Positions 17,487-26,341 of a stretch of 64,000 nt of DNA are shown here, piece by piece. Origin of the DNA: Leucothrix mucor DSM 2157 (GTDB lineage: Bacteria; Pseudomonadota; Gammaproteobacteria; Thiotrichales; Thiotrichaceae); the NCBI RefSeq assembly GCF_000419525.1, contig NZ_ATTE01000001.1, positions 992,001 through 1,056,000 of the forward strand, written 5' to 3'. Position 1 is the stretch's first letter, and each line of letters begins with the position of its first letter. The translations under genes and the position numbers were made by a program. Under the pieces are notes generated by a model that saw only the letters and a list, made by a program, of their open reading frames with translations, did not search any database and was not told the DNA's origin.

Positions 17487-18428
17487 CTAATCATTAAAGT
17501 CGCGCATGGCACGTTTGAGTTGGTCATAGCCTTTGTACTTCCACAGTCGCATTTGCCGGTATTTATTGGCACCCCAAAGCTCATTATCTTTCAAAATCGC
17601 ACAGGCTTGCTGCTGAAAAGCTTTGTTTGCCGCGCTATCCGAAATAAAGTCGCTACCACCAAAGCAACAGGTTTCATACAGATCGGTGGTGTCAGGATAA
17701 ATACTGGAATGCTCATGCCCCAGCCAATGAATCATTTCATGAAACATCAACGCCGCGCGGTTTTGATAGCGGTGCATACCGGCTAATTGCAGCGGCTTAC
17801 CTTTGCGAATAACGGCTAGCTGCCCGCTATCCAATTGGTAAAACTCGCGATAGGTGGCCTCATCCAGCTTTTTAGAAATCGAGCCGCTTAAGCGAAAGGT
17901 ATCAATCAAAATGCCGGGAAAGGGCAATCCCTCGGTCATTTTATCTTGCGGGTGTGGTTTGTGGCCGGGCGTGATCGGAGAGTTGGCGACCGCATAGGCA
18001 AAGATCTCATCAGCGACGCAGCGTACGGTTTTAGGCTGATCGCTTTCTAATAAGAGCATCAACTGGAGTGCTTGGGTTTCATGGTAGGGGTGAAGCTTGC
18101 CCATTCGGCTGTTGCCAGCGAGGCAACTGAGGCCTTGTTTTAGTCCGTGTTTAATATCGTTCGTGAGTGTGGTGTGACTGATGGTGGTGCTATTAGCGTT
18201 GTGGTACGGGTAGTTTTGACAGCCTTGATAGTGCAGTTTGGCGCTGGGTAGGGTGACGGTGTTGCTGGGTGGTTCTGGGAAATTAAGCGGTTGGTTTAGC
18301 TGGCTGAGGAAGGTGTCGAGTCGTTGTTCGAAGTCTGGCGCACTGGCAGCGCTTGCGGTGGTTATCGCGGCAAGCAGTAGAATTGTTTGTAACAGTGTTG
18401 CGCTGGTTTTTTTAATTAATCCATACAC
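17487..18428 (-). CDS. Secreted HExxH zinc metallopeptidase-like protein
   Basis: This 313-residue protein has a signal peptide (about 1-28, ending TASA-AS) and a zinc motif HEMIH at about 230-234, continuing WLGHEH, which gives HExxHxxGH as in metzincin-like peptidases. Several cysteines (for example CQNYPY, CLAG, CCFGG, ACAIL) could form disulfides in the periplasm or outside. I do not recognise a named family. Possible roles are peptidase or cell-wall hydrolase processing. A nine-copy hexamer repeat lies upstream, but separated from the start by about 140 bp. Confidence 0.6.
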   Translation of the reverse strand: MYGLIKKTSATLLQTILLLAAITTASAASAPDFEQRLDTFLSQLNQPLNFPEPPSNTVTLPSAKLHYQGCQNYPYHNANSTTISHTTLTNDIKHGLKQGLSCLAGNSRMGKLHPYHETQALQLMLLLESDQPKTVRCVADEIFAYAVANSPITPGHKPHPQDKMTEGLPFPGILIDTFRLSGSISKKLDEATYREFYQLDSGQLAVIRKGKPLQLAGMHRYQNRAALMFHEMIHWLGHEHSSIYPDTTDLYETCCFGGSDFISDSAANKAFQQQACAILKDNELWGANKYRQMRLWKYKGYDQLKRAMRDFND

Positions 18429-18569
18429 TTGATCACTCCCGCAATGGCTTGCAAGTCCGGTGAGTCAAAAATCGTTATTGCTTTATATATCTAATGTATA
18501 TACAAAATTGCGTGTAATTGTCAAGCAAAGTCAGACGGTTGAATCACGCCAGTGCGGAATTTAAGCTTT

Positions 18570-18623
18570 GGATGTGGATGTGGATGTGGATGTGGATGTG
18601 GATGTGGATGTGGATGTGGATGT
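18570..18623. repeat. Nine tandem copies of the hexamer GGATGT
   Basis: Nine perfect units lie in the 292-bp gap between two minus-strand genes, about 142 bp upstream of the metallopeptidase start and next to the 3' hairpin of the preceding gene. Simple repeats of this type can change length by slippage and may alter promoter spacing. The gap outside the repeat and hairpin holds no gene that I can see. Confidence 0.9.
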
Positions 18624-18630
18624 GGGGGAC

Positions 18631-18663
18631 GTTCGGCTGGCCAGTGATTGATGCCAGCCGAAC
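18631..18663 (-). terminator. Stem-loop downstream of the first glycosidase-like gene
   Basis: GTTCGGCTGG and CCAGCCGAAC form a perfect 10-bp stem with a 13-nt loop. It lies 58 bp after the stop at 18721. No T-run follows on the minus strand, so termination may be weak. Confidence 0.5.
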
Positions 18664-18720
18664 ATTAGCGGTATTAATAACTCAAGCGATGCCCTGAATA
18701 AACAGAATCGAGTAAAGCCA

Positions 18721-21051
18721 TTACTCAGTCAGTAGTAATTCACCAAACAACTGAGGGTTTTTCCAAGCGGTATCAGAAGTGGCATTCCAGGAGACTTTGG
18801 CATCGCGTTGATTGCCATTGTCATCGTCATTCACCTGTACTTCAAAGCCCATGCGCATGCCGGCTTTTGGCGTTACATTCAGAACGCTCCACGGAATGGT
18901 GGCTTCCACTCGGTAGCCATTGGCGGTTTTCACCATGCGATGCGTCAGTGCACTGAGGTCACGTTTTGGCGAGCTGCCACCGACAGAGACGGCCTTATCT
19001 TTCATGCGGAAACTCAGCTGGAAGTCATTCTCGCCATCGTAAGTTTCGCCACGGCTGCCATCGGCATCAATATAAATCTCAACCGAGTCATCGGCCCAAG
19101 GTTGGTCGGAGTCATTCACCAGCTTGTCATCCTGAATACCAACCCAGAGCATTAAGCCTTTGTCGTTCCATGCTGCGCGCCACATGGCCGTTAAATCCTG
19201 CGGGCCATTCATGGTGCCTTTAATTAGCTTGGACAAGCGCTGAGCCGTGGCTTTGTGCAGGCCTTCGTTCTTTTTGAGGCTCACCGAGAGTGGCGCGAGG
19301 TTTACTGGCGCTTTGCCGGTGACCAAGTAACTTGGGATCGAGGTAGGCTTAGGCAAGCGCACTTGCTGAGAGGTTTCACAAGCTGGCCACCAGCAGCGTT
19401 CGCCGCGGTTAAAGGCGAGCAAAGCGCGGTATTTCGGTGCGTCATCCATCGTTTGATTGATGAATTCTTTAATGCCCCAGCTACCGTGCCAAGTGTGCGG
19501 GCGCGGTGCCGAGAAGGCGACAAACAGATTACCACCGGCTTTTTTCCACTCACTTAAAAAGCGATAGTATTCACGTGCCATGCGCGGATCGCGGTTTGCG
19601 GCTACTAAGTAGGGCGTCGCGCCTTCAGTCATCTTATGCGTTTTGTGATCGACCAAATGCTGGCCGCCTTCATAGGCCACCAAGTCCACACCATAGGCTT
19701 GTGCAATTTCGGCTTGCTGGCGGATTTTTTTCATCAGGTTATTGATGGAGTAAATATTGTCCGGCGCTGAGAGCAGGGTGAACACATCATCCACGCTTTT
19801 AATTTTGGGCAGTTCTTTTTGGTCGATATAGAAGTAGGGCCCAATCGCCAGTGCATCGGTGTGTTGATACGCTTTGCGATAGCCCAGAATAATTTCACTC
19901 ATCGCAAGGTCGGTGGTCATGCCACCCATCACGCGCACTAAGCGGCTTTTGCCTTTAAAGGCTTGTTCCCAGAGCTTAAAAATGTGCACGCTTTGCTTGG
20001 AGTAATATTTAAAGCCAGCAATCCGGCGATCTTTATCCAGCTTTTGAATCACACCTTGCTGCTTCATGTGCTCGGCTTGCGGCACAAAGACGGCATTCCA
20101 GGCTTCATTGGTGTATTCGATATAGACTTTTAGCGTGGGCTTCAGGTGTTTTTCAACATAGCTGGCAAAGTTGGTGACAAAGTCATCGGTAGCCGCGTGC
20201 GGAATATTAAACCATGGATTGATGTTGAGCTGGTTGGCCAACTCGACCATGATCTCAATCGGAATCCCGCGCATGCCTTCCGGGCCGCCCCAGGTGGCGC
20301 GGTTGAGGCTTGGGCGGTCTTTCCAGTAGCGCAGCGGGTTACGGGTGATGCCGGCCATATTCATAAAGCGCACGACTTTGAAGTCCTTCATGAAGTTCAG
20401 GTAGTCGGGGTTGAACATGATTTGATCGTGGTGATCGGCAAAGCTTAAGTAGGGCGTGCTGCCACAGCTGCTGGCATTATCCACGCGCTTAAAAGGATTG
20501 TCTAAGCAAATGCCGCCTGGCAGCAGCACGCGGATATCGCGCACATAGTCTTTAGGATTGCTTTTATCAATGAATAAGGTCGCGGTAATGGTGCCATCTT
20601 TGAGCGGCTCCATGCGAATCAAGTCCATACCGGGTTGGCTTTTAACGATTTTTACGCTGCCGCCATAGCGCAATTTACCTTCACCATCGTAGCGCACGGT
20701 GTACTCGCCTTTAGGTAGTGCATCCGCGGGGATATGGCTTAGAAAGCGGGTGCCGACTTGGCCGCCATTGAGTGACTTGGGCCAGCCATTGGCATCGTAA
20801 TCGATCTTGCCTTTGGTGAGCCAGGGTCTGGCGGATTCGAAGGGGAGTGACTGACGAAACAAGTCCACGAAGGGCAGACTGGCATCAATCTCGACCGCTT
20901 CATTGGTATTGATCCCGAGCGGTGAGCTTTGGTTAACGAAGACGGGCGCGTCGATTGGCGCATCTTCTGCGATACTGGCAAGGCTTGAAAGTAACAAGCC
21001 ACATACTAGCAATGGTCGGAATAGTCCTTTACTCGGTATTCTAGTAGTCAT
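18721..21051 (-). CDS. Secreted glycosidase-like protein with C-terminal CBM9-like domain
   Basis: This 776-residue protein has a signal peptide (about 1-28), an N-terminal beta-rich segment, a central TIM-barrel-like region and a C-terminal CBM9-like carbohydrate-binding domain (about 590-776, with DDSVEIYIDADGSRG and VEATIPWSVL). Candidate catalytic acids are E316 in YTNEAW and E461 in AYEGGQH, the spacing expected of retaining (clan A-type) glycosidases. It is a paralogue of the next gene, with the same layout. The polysaccharide target is unknown. The central region matches no glycosidase family I can name, so it may be a new or divergent one. Confidence 0.65.
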   Translation of the reverse strand: MTTRIPSKGLFRPLLVCGLLLSSLASIAEDAPIDAPVFVNQSSPLGINTNEAVEIDASLPFVDLFRQSLPFESARPWLTKGKIDYDANGWPKSLNGGQVGTRFLSHIPADALPKGEYTVRYDGEGKLRYGGSVKIVKSQPGMDLIRMEPLKDGTITATLFIDKSNPKDYVRDIRVLLPGGICLDNPFKRVDNASSCGSTPYLSFADHHDQIMFNPDYLNFMKDFKVVRFMNMAGITRNPLRYWKDRPSLNRATWGGPEGMRGIPIEIMVELANQLNINPWFNIPHAATDDFVTNFASYVEKHLKPTLKVYIEYTNEAWNAVFVPQAEHMKQQGVIQKLDKDRRIAGFKYYSKQSVHIFKLWEQAFKGKSRLVRVMGGMTTDLAMSEIILGYRKAYQHTDALAIGPYFYIDQKELPKIKSVDDVFTLLSAPDNIYSINNLMKKIRQQAEIAQAYGVDLVAYEGGQHLVDHKTHKMTEGATPYLVAANRDPRMAREYYRFLSEWKKAGGNLFVAFSAPRPHTWHGSWGIKEFINQTMDDAPKYRALLAFNRGERCWWPACETSQQVRLPKPTSIPSYLVTGKAPVNLAPLSVSLKKNEGLHKATAQRLSKLIKGTMNGPQDLTAMWRAAWNDKGLMLWVGIQDDKLVNDSDQPWADDSVEIYIDADGSRGETYDGENDFQLSFRMKDKAVSVGGSSPKRDLSALTHRMVKTANGYRVEATIPWSVLNVTPKAGMRMGFEVQVNDDDNGNQRDAKVSWNATSDTAWKNPQLFGELLLTE

Positions 21052-21088
21052 ACACCTTGGTCTTATTCTGTTTCTACGGGTGCCATTA

Positions 21089-21123
21089 AGACCGGGCGGA
21101 CTTTTACAAGTTCCGCCCGGTCT
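21089..21123 (-). terminator. Strong stem-loop between the two glycosidase-like genes
   Basis: AGACCGGGCGGA and TCCGCCCGGTCT form a perfect 12-bp GC-rich stem with an 11-nt loop that can pair further (CTT/AAG). It lies 25 bp after the stop of the upstream gene. A poor T-run follows, so it may act as terminator or as an RNA stabiliser. Confidence 0.6.
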
Positions 21124-21147
21124 GTTTAATGCCTATCCGCGCTTGAT

Positions 21148-23451
21148 TTAGTTTGCCAACACCAGCTCCCCAAACATTTGTGGGTTCTTCCAGGCTTGGT
21201 CCACTTTGGCATTCCAGGCTAGTTTTGCATCGCGCTGGTTGCCAGTATCATCATCATTAACTTGAATGTCAAAGCCAATGCGATGTCCATTTTTTGGTCG
21301 TACTTTCAACGTGGTCCACGGGATAGTGGTTTCTAATTGGTAGCCATTTGCCAGCTTGATCATGCGGTGCTTAACCGTATTGATCAGGCCTTTTGGCGTG
21401 CTGCCACCCATTGTTAGTTTCTGATCATACAAGCGATACGTTAACTGAAAGTCATTCCAACCATCGTAGCGGGTTTTACGGCTGCCATCGGCATCAATAT
21501 AGATTTCAATGGAGTCATCGGCCCAAGGCTTCGGTGAATCTTTCACATGACGGTCATCAGTAATATTCACTTTGACATACAGGTTCTGGTCGTCCCAGCT
21601 TGAGCGCCAGTTACCAGCTAAGTCGTTACCACCATGAACGGTACCGCTGATTACGCTGCGCATGCTGTTGGGTGTGGCAATTTGCAAGCCATTACGGGCA
21701 CGGGTTTCCTTGCGGATTCTGACCGATAGCGGCTTGGGTGCAAATTCATCATTGCTTACGTACTTAGGCTGTACCACATTGTTTGGCTTAGGCAAGCGTT
21801 TAATGCTCGCTGAGCGACAGGCAGCCCACCAGCAGGCATTGCCACGTGCAAAGCCCATAAGTGCACGATACTTCGGTGTTTGGTTCATTGGCTGGTTGAT
21901 ATATTCTTTAATTCCCCAGCTACCGTGCCAAGTGTATGAGCGTGGTGCTGAGAAGGCGACGAATAACTTACCGCCTGCTTGCTTCCAACCATTCAACAAA
22001 CGCTGGTACAAAGTTGCCATGTGTGGGTGACGGTTCGCCTGAATAAGGAACGGTGTCGCACCCTCGGTAACCGAGTGAGTCTTGCTGTGTACAAAGTGCT
22101 GACCACCTTCATAAGCGACCAAATCAACGCCATAAGTCTTGGCGATTTCAGCTTGCTGCTTGACGTACTTAAGCGTGTTGTTAATGGAGTAACGGTTATC
22201 CGCCGCTTCTAAATGCTGGAATACTTGACCAACGCTACGAACACGCGGCATACGCTCCTGACCAATGTAGAAGTAGGGTGCGACCGCTAGTGCATCGACT
22301 TCTTTATAGGCATTGCGGTAGCCCAAAATAGTGTTAGACAGATTCGCATCCGTGGTTAAACCACCCATTACACGGACTAAACGCTGCTTGCCACCAAACA
22401 TTTGCTCCCACATCTTAAAGATGCGCACACTTTGCATGGAGTAGTACTTTGCACCGGCCACACGACGGTCGCTGTCTAGCTTATAGCGTAGACCCGTTTG
22501 CTTCATGTGCTCGGCTTGTGGGACGAATACGTCGTTCCAAGTCTCGTTGCTGTACTCTAAGTATACTTTCAAGTGTGGCTTCAAGTTGGCTTTTACATAC
22601 TGCGCATAGCGACGAATAAAGTCGTTATCTGCTTTGTGAGGAATGTTGAACCATGGGTCAGCATTCAGCAGGTTAGCCAGCTTAACCATGATTTCAATCG
22701 GTACACCGCGACGGCCTTCGCTACCACCCCAAGTGGCTTGCTTTGGCACGGGGCGCTTGCTCCAATGTTGCAGGTTGTTACGGGTAATGCCCGCCATGTT
22801 CATAAAGCGCAGTACCTTAAAATCTTTCATGAAGTTCAGGTAGTCTGGGTTAAACGTAATGCGCTCGTGGTGATCTGCAAATGACATAAAGTTGCCACGG
22901 CAATGATTCTTGGCTGAGACGGTGCGGAACGGATTGTTTGCACAAATTCCACCCGGCATAAGAATGCGGATATTACGCACGTGGTTGCCAGGCTGTGTTT
23001 CGTCGATAAACAAGGTAGCCGTGATTTTGTTATCTGTCATCGGCTGAAATTTAATCAGATCCATGCCGCGCATACGCTTTACTAATTTAGCGCTCGCGCC
23101 GTAGCGAATCTTACCGTTACCGTCATACTTAACCGTGTATAAGCCTTGTGGCAGCGCTTGCGGGTTAATCTGGTTCAAAAAGCGAGTGCCGGCGGTGCCG
23201 CGATTTAAACGCGAAGGCCAACCGAATTGGTCAAATTGAACGTGTCCTTTAGTGAACCAAGGCTTGGCTTCATCAAATGGCATGGAGAGTTTGAACAGAT
23301 CCACAAACGGGACACTGGTATCAGTTTCCATCGCTTCATTGGTATTGATGCCCACGGGGGAGGCTTGGTTGACAGCTGCCGCAGTCGCAACCGTATTCAA
23401 TGTTAAGGCCAGTAAGCCGGCCAGTGTTCTGCTGATTATTTTTCTTCTCAC
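21148..23451 (-). CDS. Secreted glycosidase-like protein with CBM9-like domain, paralogue of the next gene
   Basis: This 767-residue protein has a signal peptide (about 1-25), and the same domain order as its downstream paralogue. The catalytic-type glutamates are kept: E303 in YSNETW and E448 in AYEGGQH. The C-terminus has the CBM9-like segments DDSIEIYIDADGSRK and LETTIPWTTLKVRP. Long stretches are identical to the paralogue (for example VRFMNMAGITRN-type and FVPQAEHMKQ), which indicates tandem duplication followed by divergence. The mature protein should be exported and could degrade or bind an algal or cell-surface glycan. The substrate is not known. Confidence 0.65.
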   Translation of the reverse strand: MRRKIISRTLAGLLALTLNTVATAAAVNQASPVGINTNEAMETDTSVPFVDLFKLSMPFDEAKPWFTKGHVQFDQFGWPSRLNRGTAGTRFLNQINPQALPQGLYTVKYDGNGKIRYGASAKLVKRMRGMDLIKFQPMTDNKITATLFIDETQPGNHVRNIRILMPGGICANNPFRTVSAKNHCRGNFMSFADHHERITFNPDYLNFMKDFKVLRFMNMAGITRNNLQHWSKRPVPKQATWGGSEGRRGVPIEIMVKLANLLNADPWFNIPHKADNDFIRRYAQYVKANLKPHLKVYLEYSNETWNDVFVPQAEHMKQTGLRYKLDSDRRVAGAKYYSMQSVRIFKMWEQMFGGKQRLVRVMGGLTTDANLSNTILGYRNAYKEVDALAVAPYFYIGQERMPRVRSVGQVFQHLEAADNRYSINNTLKYVKQQAEIAKTYGVDLVAYEGGQHFVHSKTHSVTEGATPFLIQANRHPHMATLYQRLLNGWKQAGGKLFVAFSAPRSYTWHGSWGIKEYINQPMNQTPKYRALMGFARGNACWWAACRSASIKRLPKPNNVVQPKYVSNDEFAPKPLSVRIRKETRARNGLQIATPNSMRSVISGTVHGGNDLAGNWRSSWDDQNLYVKVNITDDRHVKDSPKPWADDSIEIYIDADGSRKTRYDGWNDFQLTYRLYDQKLTMGGSTPKGLINTVKHRMIKLANGYQLETTIPWTTLKVRPKNGHRIGFDIQVNDDDTGNQRDAKLAWNAKVDQAWKNPQMFGELVLAN

Positions 23452-23751
23452 TTGGTGGAATCCTTTTCTTGTTATCGTTATAAATGCCTAACACTTTTCC
23501 GCCTAAAAAAGCGCTTCGTACAAGTGGATCGAGCTAACTCGTTCCGTCCCTTAATATTTTTTATTATGGGGAGGATTCTAGACAATCGAGTCTAAATGCA
23601 AGATGAATGGTGGTATTTAGTCGGGATTAAAGCGTTTAATGCAGTGGATTATTTTAGTTTTTGGAGTGCTTACCCTGATGAGCGGCAGTTGAGCTTGGTG
23701 AGCATAGACGATACGGGAACGGTGACTGACAGCATAGTAGTGGTCATAAGG
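23452..23751. other. 300-bp intergenic region with a degenerate coding remnant
   Basis: No intact gene is seen. A reading frame from 23596 starts MQDEWWYLVGIK and continues into the 3' end of the LysR gene on the other strand. Its core (23617-23685) is repeated at 30831-30899. A short hairpin (TAGAC/GTCTA, 23579-23594) precedes it. The promoter of the glycosidase-like gene must lie at the left side of this gap. Confidence 0.5.
23617..23685 (+). repeat. 69-bp dispersed repeat, copy 1
   Basis: This segment matches 30831-30899 over 69 bp with no gaps and about nine differences. The frame encodes LVGIKAFNAVDYFSF and PDER, and the differences cluster outside these conserved residues. It looks like a remnant of a multicopy coding sequence. 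Confidence 0.7.
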
Positions 23752-24678
23752 TCATCCCAGCGGATTTGCCGACAGTTTTCCAGCCGCCATCATCGTTTGA
23801 ATTTCTACCGGTACCAAATCCCGCATCACTTTCGCGGCTGGCGATAATGCTAAGCTCGGCAACCAACATAAAGAATGCACTCGTGAAATGCTCGGATTAA
23901 TTAATGGACGTATCATAATCTTGCCCGAAGCGATCTGGCTCAACCAGAAAGTGGCAGGTAAAATACTGTAGGCCAGACCTTCCTCTATCATTTTTCCAAT
24001 CACATTAATACTGGAAGTTTCGTACTTAATATTCAGCGAAATACCACTATTGCGGGCGGCTTCCTCAATACGGCGGCGTAGATCATGTCCATGAAAGGTA
24101 CTCACTAATGGCATATCAGCAAGACTACCTAATGAAACTGAACCCTGACGCGGGCCCGGCTCACCACGGCTTAATAAGTAAAAGTCTTCCTGAAACAGCG
24201 GCAACGATTCGGCCTGTGGCAAATCCACTGCGGCATTGGGTACGATCGCAAAATCAGCTTCCTGATTCATGAGTGCAGTACAGGCGCGGTCGGAGCGGTA
24301 ATCAATAATACGCAGCCGGATTTTCGGATAGTCCTGCTCAATGCGCTTATACAACTCTACAGCAATGGCTGGTGCTAGTGAGGTTATTAAAGCCAGAGTG
24401 ACATCACCGCTTATCTCTACATCACCTTGTCTGACCGAGGTTTTTAACGATTCGATACGACGGATTAACTCGGCAGCTTCTTCACGTAGGCGGCTGCCAG
24501 CACGGGTAAGCGTAATCCCGCGCGAATGCCGGATAAATAATGAAGTCTGTAACTCATGCTCCAGCTGGGCAATTTGTTTGCTGAGTGCCGGCTGCGCAAT
24601 GTTCAACGATTTGGCCGCGGATGACATGGAGCCATGCTGGCAGATGGCTAGAAACTGAGCGAGCTGCTTTGGATGCAT
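23752..24678 (-). CDS. LysR-type transcriptional regulator
   Basis: This 308-residue regulator has an N-terminal winged helix (residues about 1-60, SSAAKSLNIAQPALSKQIAQ as recognition region) and a C-terminal type 2 periplasmic-binding-like effector domain. It is divergent from the tripartite tricarboxylate transporter, 121 bp apart, so it most likely controls that operon with a carboxylate or related effector. A TATAAC-N6-GTTATA palindrome, of T-N11-A type, lies in the shared promoter region. Confidence 0.88.
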   Translation of the reverse strand: MHPKQLAQFLAICQHGSMSSAAKSLNIAQPALSKQIAQLEHELQTSLFIRHSRGITLTRAGSRLREEAAELIRRIESLKTSVRQGDVEISGDVTLALITSLAPAIAVELYKRIEQDYPKIRLRIIDYRSDRACTALMNQEADFAIVPNAAVDLPQAESLPLFQEDFYLLSRGEPGPRQGSVSLGSLADMPLVSTFHGHDLRRRIEEAARNSGISLNIKYETSSINVIGKMIEEGLAYSILPATFWLSQIASGKIMIRPLINPSISRVHSLCWLPSLALSPAAKVMRDLVPVEIQTMMAAGKLSANPLG

Positions 24679-24692
24679 ATGTAAAGCCTTGC

Positions 24693-24710
24693 TATAACTT
24701 TTTGGTTATA
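24693..24710. promoter_or_regulatory. Candidate LysR-regulator binding site
   Basis: TATAAC and GTTATA are inverted around 6 nt and lie 15 bp from the LysR start. This is the shape expected for a LysR-type box autoregulating its gene and activating the divergent transporter. Confidence 0.55.
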
Positions 24711-24799
24711 TCAACTATAGGGAACTGATATTTCAAAGTCTAGCTCGGCTGGACTAATATAATAGTCCTGCGAATGCAGCATGTAATGGAGGAAACATC

Positions 24800-25738
24800 A
24801 TGAAAATTGCTTCGGCTCTTATCGGGCTTGCCTTGCTTAGTACTAGCGTTCAGGCGGACTGGACACCTTCTGGACCAATCAAAACTTATATTGGATTTAA
24901 AGCCGGTGGTGGAGCGGACACTATGTCGCGGCTGATTGCTGAGGATATCCAAACTGAATTTGGTTGGACCATGCTACCGCAAAACCTCACCGGAGCCGGT
25001 GGCGCCGTCATGGCTCGTGAACTCAAATCCCAACCTGCTGATGGTACTGCGATCGGTATCGGCATTACCGACACCTTTGCTTATGGTCGTCTGGCAGCCC
25101 GTGATCCTGGCTATAAGCTTGAGGACTTTGACTACCTTAGCACCTTGGCGGGGACTCAGATGGGCATTGTGGCAAAAACTGGCAAGGGCTGGAAAAATTT
25201 CTCCGATGTAATAAAAGCAGCTAAGTCTGGCACCAAGATTTCCTTTGGCTCGATGACACCGCGCTTGGCCGATGGTGCTTACTACATCGGAAAAGTAAAT
25301 GATGTGGATTTTAATATTGTCTCCAGCTACAAAGGCGGAAAGGATGTCCTGAATGCCATTAATGCCGATGATATTGATCTGGGTTGGGTAGCCGGGCCAC
25401 AAAAATCGGGTGTTGAATCCGGTGACCTGGTGAATCTGGCTAATGGTGAAGATGCTCCGCTATTCATGTCTCCAGACGCGCAGCCACTTTCAGAGCTGGG
25501 TGTGGATTTCTCGTTTGGCGCGACGTTTTTAGCAATGGCACCGGCAGGTTTACCGGATGATGCGAAGGAGGCGTTGGTCAATGCAATTTCTACGGTGCTA
25601 AAGAAAGAGGGTACTCAATCTAATACCTTTATAACCAAGGTGTTCTCGCTAAAGGTGAAGTCTGGCGATGATGCGATGGCTTATATCAAAGCAGAGAGTG
25701 ATGCAGCAGCCACTCTGTTGGCAGCGACAGCGGAGTAA
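24800..25738 (+). CDS. tctC: Tripartite tricarboxylate transporter substrate-binding protein
   Basis: This 312-residue periplasmic protein of the TctC/BugD-like family has a signal peptide (about 1-19, ending VQA). It shows the family motif GGGADTMSRL near residue 37 and NLTGAGGAVMARELKS near 62, which form the ligand pocket for carboxylates. It delivers substrate to the TctAB membrane pair encoded just downstream. GGAGGAAACATC precedes the start. The ligand is unknown; the sulfatase downstream hints at a carboxylate linked to a sulfate ester. Confidence 0.88.
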   Translation: MKIASALIGLALLSTSVQADWTPSGPIKTYIGFKAGGGADTMSRLIAEDIQTEFGWTMLPQNLTGAGGAVMARELKSQPADGTAIGIGITDTFAYGRLAARDPGYKLEDFDYLSTLAGTQMGIVAKTGKGWKNFSDVIKAAKSGTKISFGSMTPRLADGAYYIGKVNDVDFNIVSSYKGGKDVLNAINADDIDLGWVAGPQKSGVESGDLVNLANGEDAPLFMSPDAQPLSELGVDFSFGATFLAMAPAGLPDDAKEALVNAISTVLKKEGTQSNTFITKVFSLKVKSGDDAMAYIKAESDAAATLLAATAE

Positions 25739-25768
25739 GTTCACCACCTAAAAAAGAGGTCGTCGACA

Positions 25769-26341
25769 ATGACGAATCCCGGAAAAAATCATGACCTGCT
25801 AGTGGGCGTGTTGGGGATAATATTATCCCTGATTTGCTTATTTGTCTGGATACCGACCGATATCGATTCGGGGATTCTGGATGTGTGGCGCAGAAATGTT
25901 CGTATCGGTGATGCGATGTTGCCCACTTTTACTACCATTGGACTCTTGCTGGCAAGTATCACGATTACCATCAGAGGCTGGCTGAACCGGGCTTCGCGAC
26001 CTGCTTCACCCGAATCGATAATCGGTGCTATGCCTTATGTGGTGGCTGTTACGCTGATTATGGCGATCTCATTAGTTCTGATGTATTACGCCGGGCCGCT
26101 GCTGGTGTGGTTCTGGTTTGAAGGCGAAGTAACTTACCGGCAGATGCTGGGCACGGCACCTTGGAAATATGCCGGCACAATGACGGGTGGTACCTTTTTA
26201 GTGTTTGCCTATATTTCATTGGTGTCGCAGCAGTTGCGCATACGAAATTTGCTGATTGCGGTGGTTAGCACTGCAGCCATTATTGCGCTTTACGATTTGC
26301 CATTCGATAAGCTGATGTTGCCACCAAACGGAGATTACTGA
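25769..26341 (+). CDS. tctB: Tripartite tricarboxylate transporter small membrane subunit
   Basis: This 190-residue membrane protein has four predicted transmembrane segments (about 10-28, 45-65, 85-110 and 130-180 in two parts), the layout of TctB. It pairs with TctA in a sodium- or proton-driven carboxylate importer. Its stop overlaps the tctA start by one base. Confidence 0.8.
   Translation: MTNPGKNHDLLVGVLGIILSLICLFVWIPTDIDSGILDVWRRNVRIGDAMLPTFTTIGLLLASITITIRGWLNRASRPASPESIIGAMPYVVAVTLIMAISLVLMYYAGPLLVWFWFEGEVTYRQMLGTAPWKYAGTMTGGTFLVFAYISLVSQQLRIRNLLIAVVSTAAIIALYDLPFDKLMLPPNGDY

Noticed and set aside
18570-18623. Hexamer array considered as CRISPR or origin iterons
   Set aside because: The unit is only 6 bp without spacers, and no replication gene or DnaA-box cluster is near.
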